Assembly: GCA_004565275.1 (NCBI GenBank)
Contig: SDOX01000121.1
Span: 556,625-620,624, forward strand
Length of the DNA stretch: 64,000 nucleotides
DNA from: Nannochloropsis salina CCMP1776
Lineage: Eukaryota > Sar > Eustigmatophyceae > Eustigmatales > Monodopsidaceae
Direction: 5' to 3'
Each line of letters opens with the position of its first letter. Position 1 is the first letter of the stretch. Shown piece after piece: positions 57,001 through 64,000 of this stretch. The notes beneath the pieces are model-generated. The model saw nothing but the letters and a program-made list of their open reading frames with translations, did not search any database and was not told the DNA's origin. Position numbers and translations under genes: made by a program.

Positions 57001-59756
57001 GGGTGTTCATCCTTCCTCCGTCCTTCCTGTGTCAGGTTCCTTTGCCGTGGCCGACGCCTCCCACGCACTTCGAAACGAACAGCTTCCAATGGGCTTTCCA
57101 GGTGACCCTCCCTCCCTCCCTCCCTCGAGCAGGAAGGCGGCGAGGCTGTGAGCATGCACCCCTACGGCTCCTTTGCCCAGGTCTACCCTTTCGGCGTGGA
57201 TCCCGCCTGGCACCTCTCCGAGAACTCTCTGCTCTTCCTCAATTCCTTGAAGGTAGGGAGGGAGGGAGGGAGGGAGGGAGGGGGTTGCCAGGAGGACTTG
57301 GGTCCTTGATGGACGAAAATACCGCGTTTACAACATGGGATTCCCCTCCTACCTTCCCTTCCTCCCTCCCTCCGTCCCTCCCTGCAGATGAAGCTCTCGG
57401 TGGTGATCGGTATCATTCACATGACGTGGGGCATCATGTTGCGCGGGTCGAACGCCCTCTACTTTAGGCAAAACGTCGATTTTATCTTCGAGTTTCTGCC
57501 CATGATCATCTTTGACCTCGCTCTCTTCGGGTGAGAAGAAGAACGGGTTTAAAATGGGAAAAAAGGCGGGGGGGGGAGGGAAGGGGGAGGATGATGGAGT
57601 GCCTGTGTGATGGAGCGGATTTTGCGAAGAGAGGACGGGGAGGAGGGAGGGAAAGATGGAGGGAGATGAAGACAAGTAGCCACCAGTCAGCGCAAGGCAA
57701 AAGATCCCGTCCGCCTCTCACCGATCCCTCCCTCCCTCCCTCCCTTCCTCCCTCCCTTTCTCCCTCCCTTGGGGGTAGATACATCGTGGTCCTCATTTTC
57801 GTGAAGTGGAGCATTAATTGGGACGAGCGCATGCTCTTGGCGTCCTGTCTGGGCTTTGACGTGGCCACGGAGGTCAGGCACTGATGGAGGGCGGGAGGGA
57901 GGGTAGGAGGGAGGGAAGGAAGAAATGGCAGAGAAGGGCGAGACCCTTTCCTCCCTTACAAGCCCAGCACCCACCCACCCCTCTTCCCCGCCCTCCCTCC
58001 AGACCTGGATCCCCCTGTCCGGGGCCCACCACCACCTGCTACGTCTACAACCACGGCCCCCTCTCTGCCAGCCCGCAGGAATGCGTCCTTGGCGTCTCTA
58101 GCACGGCCGACATGTGTCCTCTCGGATACGGAGGCGATGGGTACGTCCCTCCCTCCCTCCCTCCCTCCCTCCCTCCTTCCCTCCCTCCCTCTCTGTCGTG
58201 TGCTTCCCGGTCTTTCCTTGTTTCCCACCCTCGTGACCCTTTTCCACGTCCATTGTATGGCCGCCTCTCACCCCCCTCCCTCTCTCCCTCCCTCCCTTTC
58301 TCCCTCCTCCCTTCGTCCCTCAGCGGCGGCTGCCAACCCCCCAACCTGATCAACACCCTCATCTCCATCGCTCTCGCGCCGGGCACTGTCACGGAGCCCA
58401 TGTTCGGAGGCCAGAGCCAGCTCCAGGTCGGGAGGGAGGGTGGGAGGGAGGGAGGAAGGAGGGAGGGAGAGCGGGAGGGAGGGCGGGAGTCGATTCAGCC
58501 CTTCCATCCGTCCCTTGACGTCGTCTTTCCTCCTTCCCTCCCTCCCCTCAGGTATTCCTTCTCCTCTTGGCCTTCGCCACGGTCCCGGTTCTCCTCTGCG
58601 GCAAGCCTTGCGTCATAATCAACCAGGTACCCCCCCCTCTCTCCCTCCCTCCTTCCGTCCCTCCTTCCCTCCCTCCCTTGCGGGCCAATTCACGCCAAAT
58701 CAGGCCTACCCGTATCTTAGCCTCCTCCCCTCTCCCTTCCTCCCTCCCTTTCTCTCTCCCCGGGGTACAGATGAAGAGGAAGCAGGCGGGCCTGGCCGGG
58801 GGCCATCAGGGCGCGGTGACGCACCAGGCGCTTGGGGAGGAAGGGGAGGAGGAAGGGGCGCACGGTCACGGACACGGGCACGGCGGCCATGAAGACCATG
58901 GTGAGCGACCTTCTTCCCTCCCTTCCTCCCTCTCTTCCTTCCTCCCTCCCTCCCTGCCTCCCTCCCACCCTTGTCTGACGCCTCTGTCCAACCACTCTAC
59001 CTCTCCTCCTGTCTTCCCCTCCTTCCCTCCCTTGTCAGGCGGCGTTGGCGAGATCGTGATCCACCAAATGATCGAGACGATCGAGTTCGTCCTGGGCATG
59101 GTCTCCAACACCGCGTCCTACCTCCGGCTGTGGGCGCTTTCCCTCGCGCACTCCCAGCTGGCGGAGGTGGGGAGGGAGGGAGGGGGGGAGGGAGGGAGAG
59201 ACGGTGGGGAGGAAGGGAAAGCATTGCACCACATGGGAGTCCCGGGGATGTCTTTTATGTGTCATGTTCGCGCTTTTCCTTCATTTCCCTCCCTGTGCTC
59301 AGGTGTTCTTTGAGAAAACCTTGAAGGGTCAGATGGAATCTGGATCGGTCATCGGCGTCTTCATTGGCTTTGCAATTTTTGGCGGTAGGGAGAAAATGGG
59401 GGCAAAACGACTCCACGGATTCTCAAATTTTCCACTCATCGTGTCTCTGTCCACCCTCGATTCCCTTCTCGCCCTCAGCCGTGACCTTCGGCGTCATTCT
59501 CTCCATGGACGTGGTCGAATGCTTCCTGCACGCGCTCCGCCTCCACTGGGTCGAGTTCCAGAACAAATTCTACAAGGTACAGGGGAAGGAAAAAAAAGCC
59601 TGTACTGAAGAGGACATAGCACTCGGTCCGACGGTTGCTTGCCTCTGACTAGCTCCTCACTGGACCTTCCGTTCTTCTATCCTTCCACAGGCAGATGGCT
59701 ACAAATTCGCCCCCCTCTCCATTCCAGCACTCTGCAAAAAAGTGGTGCTCACGTAG
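54047..59756 (+). CDS. V-type H+-ATPase subunit a (membrane V0 sector)
   Basis: About 23 exons from the ATG at 54047 to TAG at 59754-59756. The start [20 protein letters not shown] and [20 protein letters not shown] are typical of subunit a. The cytosolic half continues with [35 protein letters not shown] and [19 protein letters not shown]. The membrane half shows [55 protein letters not shown] followed by [13 protein letters not shown] (with the proton-path Arg), and the end [16 protein letters not shown]. It carries protons across vacuolar/endosomal membranes with the c-ring. Between exons ending 57101 and starting 57133 the first two transmembrane helices are missing. Frame slips are suspected at ~54734 (T6), ~55673-55677 (GGG) and ~58018-58024 (GGGG). 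Confidence 0.93.
54505..54543. repeat. (GGGA)n tract after a V-ATPase donor
   Basis: About eight GGGA units just downstream of the 5' splice site at 54497. The same intron ends in a (CCCT)n tract, so the intron ends are complementary. Confidence 0.9.
54669..54711. repeat. (CCCT)n tract before a V-ATPase acceptor
   Basis: CCTCCCT repeats ending in CCAG, which is the acceptor of the next exon. Complementary to the GGGA tract at the other end of the intron. Confidence 0.9.
56259..56340. repeat. (CCCT)n microsatellite in a V-ATPase intron
   Basis: About 80 bp of CCCT/CCTT units before the acceptor at 56352, interrupted by CTCCCCT. Confidence 0.9.
57104..57125. repeat. Short (CCCT)n tract at a suspected collapse point
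   Basis: Five CCCT units lie within an apparent 31-nt intron (57102-57132). The flanking exons are not neighbours in any complete subunit a, so this tract probably marks an assembly join or deletion. Confidence 0.6.
58144..58193. repeat. (CCCT)n microsatellite in a V-ATPase intron
   Basis: Ten or more CCCT units immediately after the donor at 58141. Confidence 0.92.
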
Positions 59757-61209
59757 GTAAGACCGGGGGAGAAGCGTGGGACGGGAAAGCAGGGAAAAGG
59801 GGCGCGCCAAAGACATGGCACCACCTGCTTCCTGGCACCGTTTGTTCAGGGTTCTCTCTCTTGGCTCCGTGCCTTCGTTTAGACATTCTTGAGTCAGCCG
59901 TCTAAGCGGCATTCCCTTGCTTTGCAACACCCCCAGAGCTATGTAAAAGTCATCCATTCGCGAGCGGAGCAGCCTGCAATTCATTCCGGATGGAAGGAAA
60001 TGGGGTTGAGAGTGATTCGTGCGTGGTTAGGGTATAGAGATATGTAAGGGAGACAGTTTGTGAGGGTCCATCGATGTGTGTTAACGGCGCGCTCCTAGGC
60101 TCTCCTCTGAATAGCCTCTTTCGGGGTGGAGAGGACGGAGCTAGAAATCGGACATGACGATGGATTCTCCCGCGTCGACGGATAAGGGAAAGAAGACCAG
60201 ACCATCCCTGTAGGGAAAGAGTCAGAAAAGGATATTCTGGACCGACAAGAGCAACGCCAGCAGTACATGTGTATGTGCCAGCTTTTTCTCTGTATCGTTT
60301 TTATGAAGTCGTTCATCTGTTGTCCTAGCACTCGACTTCTTCCCTTCCCACCAGGACTTCTCCCGCTCTCTTCCATCTCTCCTTACATGCTCATCATCTA
60401 CGACCGTTTTCTCTATCAACCCTTGCTTTCTTTGACGTCATTCTTTTCACCGGGGGGATTAAACTCAACGCTGCGCGTGATTGCCGTATCATTGGATGGT
60501 GGCTGGTCAGGATGATCCCTGACACGCGCCCATGCTTTGTAAAAAGATGTCGTTGACCTCTAGCGAATCTAATTACGCACACGTGCAATTTGAATGCGGA
60601 GACGGGAGCATGTGTGTGACAGCTAGATTCTCCGGGATACGTTTTATCATATATTCGTATCAGATGACGATCGATTTGAGTACTTCTTGGCTTTTGCCAT
60701 TCATGCATACGTGCTTTTTCAATGCATTGAATACGAGCAGTATTTTTTATTTATTTATTCATATCTATATGATATTCGTCGTTTTTGAATGCTTCATGAT
60801 ATGAGGCTTCTCCTTGAAAAATAGAACGCAATCATGAGAGGCGAAGGACGTCGCAAGACTTTTCATTTATTTTTTTTATGGAATCTAGAGGAGTTTCGTT
60901 TTCTTACACGCTGCAGTAAGTTTTCATGTAATATCTCAGGCAAGAGAAAATTGATAGGACAAATTCTGTGCGTCATCATCTCGTTCACTCCACCTGTGCA
61001 CAAGCCAAGATTGCGTATCAAGATCGACAATTACACATACAACAAAAACAACAAATTCATTACGCCAACTACAAATTCCTCGTAGTAGAAGATTCCCATC
61101 GAATCATGCGCAGTCTTTTCCCGGGAAGTTGGTAAGAACTAATCAAGGATCCGGAGAGCGTAGTGGGGAGACTGACACTAAGGCGCCTAACCAGAAAATG
61201 GCGTACATC
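59757..61209 (+). other. 1.45 kb intergenic region, right half belongs to a duplicated segment
   Basis: No supported gene. From about 60950 the sequence is similar to 63757-64000, and 61108-61197 is identical to 63911-64000. Confidence 0.5.
61108..61197. repeat. 90-bp exact repeat, copy 1 (3' flank of secreted protein gene)
   Basis: Identical to 63911-64000 (starting gcgcagtcttttcccgggaa). It ends 12 bases before the stop codon of the minus-strand gene at 61210. Spacing between copies is 2,803 bp. Confidence 0.97.
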
Positions 61210-61785
61210 TTAACGCGCAGCTGTGGGGGCATCCGTGGGAATGATGGGCCCTGGGATGCATGTGGTCCTCGTCGTCCTGGTCCCCCTGACAGAGCAATCG
61301 GTCAATGTCTGAGAGAGAGTGCCGACGCCTGGGACGGTAAGCTCGGCCGTCAAGGGGGAAATCACAGGGTCTTCCTGAAACTGCACACGCCGGAAGCTGC
61401 CTGACACACTGTAGTATCCTCCCGTCGAGTTGTACGTCTTGACCTTAACATCCTTGGGGGGCTTGCTGGCCCTGATTGACACACGTGCCCCCATCATCTT
61501 GCACTTCGCCCCCTTGGAGTTCTTCCGCACCACGCAGTCGCCCGCCGCGAAGGACGCTGTGTCCAAGGTGTCATCCGCCGTATCGAGCAGCGTCACAATC
61601 AGACCATTTGTGCCAATGCCGGACACGACAGCAAGAGTAGGATCCTCCAGGTGGCCCTTCATGCTCCACTTGTCTTTATTCATCTGCGTCCTTTCGGACG
61701 TCTTGATGGACTTGAGGGAGAGCATTTGTCCGGTAGTAAGCGCAAGGGTAAGCCCCAAGGCGAGCAAAGAAAGACCACGTCGCAT
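61210..61785 (-). CDS. Small secreted protein of unknown function, member of a likely tandem family
   Basis: Single exon, 191 residues from the ATG at 61785. A signal peptide (RRGLSLLALGLTLALTTGQ) is followed by a Lys/Ser/Thr-rich, Gly-containing region with only a few Cys, one N-glycosylation sequon (NST) and a possible beta-rich fold (GYYSVSGSFRRVQF). No family recognised. Its 3' flank is repeated at the right edge of the window, so a sister copy on the same strand probably begins just outside. Confidence 0.75.
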   Translation of the reverse strand: MRRGLSLLALGLTLALTTGQMLSLKSIKTSERTQMNKDKWSMKGHLEDPTLAVVSGIGTNGLIVTLLDTADDTLDTASFAAGDCVVRKNSKGAKCKMMGARVSIRASKPPKDVKVKTYNSTGGYYSVSGSFRRVQFQEDPVISPLTAELTVPGVGTLSQTLTDCSVRGTRTTRTTCIPGPIIPTDAPTAAR

Positions 61786-63910
61786 GATGGTAAGCTTGGT
61801 TGAGTTCCTGTCGAGTCGAAAGAGCAGGATTAGATGTGGAACATTGCTTGTATGGCTTATACCGGAGCGAGCAAGCGCAAGCTCCGAATACGGGCAGTCT
61901 GTCACACATCCAGTAGCCATACGAAGTCATGGAGCTTTGTTGCTATCAGCATGTCGTGTCAATATAAAGCTTGACTCTAATTGGCAAGCTGACTCCCACT
62001 TGAGCGGCGACTCGTATATTGAAACTTGTGTACAGATGATGCTCAACAAAGAATATGAAAGGTCCATGAGACGACGGCTTTGCTGGCGGCGCCATCTAAA
62101 ATGGATGGCAGTTCACAACGGAAACACACCTTTCATAATGTAGACATTTGTTTCTAATGTCGGCCGAGCATTACGCTCAAAGTTGTCTGATGGTTTGTTA
62201 GGGTCTCAATGCCAAGATCGTCAATAAGAGAGGCAAGCATAGTTTTTGAATATTGCTTAGGTCACACCGTCATAAACGAATAGCATACGACATCTAGGCA
62301 CGTTGGGGAACTCTGTCAGAAGGGAGAATGTCTTCCTAGTCGCTTACGAAACGGCTGAAGAGCCGTTGCAACTGCGATGAAGTTAAAAAGCCGTTTAATC
62401 AGGGAGCAGAAGCAAAAGACAGCAAGAGGCAAATATCAGTGTACTATGAAAGGCCTTTAAAAAATAGACGAGCGGAGACATGCGAAAAGCCGTGATGTAA
62501 ATCAATAAACATCAATATTGTCCGAGTAGGTATCTTGATCGATGTTGTAAAGCTGCCATTCGATAGGTAACACATTGTTATGAGGATACGTTTTCGAGCC
62601 AATCAATGCGACATTCATTGAATTGCTATAATATCTTCAAACATCTATCTCAAAGCATCTTTTTGTGTACAGTCTAGCTTCTCACTTCTACTAAGGCCGG
62701 CCGAGAGTGAACGTAAATCTTACGATATAAGACAAGCGGATCATTCCAATATCTTCCGCAATTTCTTCATCGATGTGTGCATGAAACTAGGAGCCACCTT
62801 TTATAAACTTCAGTACTTCATGCTCCCTCTTCTCTATGTCTTATTAATATCGTATTTATTTCCGGTACGAACACTCGGATTAAGGGAGGGAGCTGGTGAG
62901 GAGAGTGTACTCACATTAAGATTTGTTTCAGATGCCGGGCGAGCTTTACAAACGTGCTCGAAGCTGTCCGATAGCATGATAGAGTTTCAACGCAAGCCTC
63001 GTCACAAAGAAAGGCAGCCACCTTTAAACATTGCTTAGGTGACACCGTTATCTACAGACAGCTATCATCCTCATCCAGCCGTGGCATGAGAAGAATACAC
63101 GTTTTTAGGAAACGGTCAAACAGCCGTTACGATCTTGAAAGGCCGCTTGAACATGAAGCAGAAGGAAAGGAATAATACGCGACCAATATCCATATAACAT
63201 GAAAGACGCTAAAGCCAGCCCATCAGTGGTGATTTACAAAAGGACTAAGAGAAGGAGGGAAAGAGATCCGGGCATAGAAAGCTGAAGACGAGAGAGAATG
63301 AACCAACCAGGCGTGAGATCATGGAATTGCATCCGGTGTGGAATACAAATGTTGCCAAACATCTACAAATGCCGGCAAGTAGGGGGGGGGGCTGAAGGAC
63401 AATGAGAGGTTTCCATCCTTGCTGTTCTTTTACGTGCACACATACACAGTTGTACGGAATGCCATGCATTGGACATAGCACTTCATAGAACGCACATTTT
63501 TTAGGCTAGAAAATTAATCATAATCAGATGATAACAAGGCTTTCCTTTCCTACAAAAGCGTTTGATAGTCACATGCAATAGAATGATGTATGCTTCCTTC
63601 TTTTGTACAACTCTCATGACCAAAAAGCAATCAAAAAGTTAACCAGTCAAAACGTAGTGTATACCACAAGCATTTTACTTTTGACGACATTTTACGGGAT
63701 TTTGCTCGTATACACGCTTCAGGAAGGCTTCATCATCTGCCTCGCACACAATATTTAAACAAATAAGCGCAAATCTTGTGCGTCACCTTCTCGTACACGG
63801 TGCCCACTCCAAGACTTGCATGTCAAGATCGACATTCACATATAACAAAAACAACAAAAGTCATCACATCCCCTGCAAGATCGTCATAGTAGAAGATTTG
63901 CATCGATCAC
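61786..63910 (+). other. 2.1 kb intergenic region with diverged internal repeats
   Basis: AT-rich, no supported gene. Segments 62160-62510 and 62930-63240 resemble each other (shared blocks: ATTGCTTAGGT.ACACCGT, AACGG...GCCGTT, GAAGCAGAAG). It separates the secreted protein gene from its expected neighbour copy. Confidence 0.5.
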
Positions 63911-64000
63911 GCGCAGTCTTTTCCCGGGAAGTTGGTAAGAACTAATCAAGGATCCGGAGAGCGTAGTGGGGAGACTGACACTAAGGCGCCTAACCAGAAA
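63911..64000. repeat. 90-bp exact repeat, copy 2 (window edge)
   Basis: Identical to 61108-61197 and cut by the window end. Confidence 0.97.

Noticed and set aside
1-64000. CRISPR arrays, insertion sequences, prophage or bacterial operons
   Set aside because: The window is eukaryotic nuclear DNA; the short tandem repeats are microsatellites without spacers, and no transposase or viral gene was seen.

Overview
This is nuclear DNA of a photosynthetic eukaryote, most likely a stramenopile (ochrophyte) alga. The eustigmatophyte/Nannochloropsis type is a reasonable guess but is not proven. Evidence: many GT-AG introns, eukaryote-only complexes (APC/C, Ragulator, V-ATPase, TREX/ALY), an FCP-type light-harvesting domain, and leaders with the signal-peptide plus Ala-Phe motif that stramenopiles use for secondary-plastid import. 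Genes are GC-rich, while several intergenic stretches are AT-rich. Most long genes are interrupted by introns full of (GGGA)n or (CCCT)n tracts.

Layout. 0-12.5 kb: 3' end of a low-complexity protein, a small basic protein, an EEP-family phosphodiesterase/nuclease, a very long methyltransferase that joins an RMT2-type and a PRMT7-type enzyme, two convergent tRNA-Ala genes, RPL32 and APC13. 12.7-20.8 kb: the large APC/C scaffold APC1 on the minus strand, tail-to-tail with APC13. 21-30 kb: an RBBP9-like serine hydrolase, then ClpB/HSP101 (26 exons) divergent from a small heat-shock protein across a region with a perfect heat-shock element. 30.6-43.2 kb: an EF-hand-containing EEP protein with a plastid-type leader, a thioesterase-like protein, a secreted protein, a PGAP1-like lipase and ALY/THO4. 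43.6-51.5 kb: a small hypothetical gene, a truncated SelO followed by Sel1 repeats, LAMTOR2, a fasciclin-LHC fusion and a type I membrane protein. 54-59.8 kb: V-ATPase subunit a. 60-64 kb: a small secreted protein inside a ~2.8 kb duplication that runs off the right edge.

Functional themes are protein quality control (ClpB with Hsp20), the APC/C (APC1 with APC13), arginine methylation, and vacuolar/lysosomal function (V-ATPase a, LAMTOR2). The sequence also looks like a draft. Several exons show single-base frame slips, most of them at or beside homopolymers, and two genes (V-ATPase a, SelO) lose conserved exons exactly at CCCT repeats, which suggests assembly collapse. Exon limits below were placed by splice-site inspection, reading phase and family knowledge; no alignment was run.
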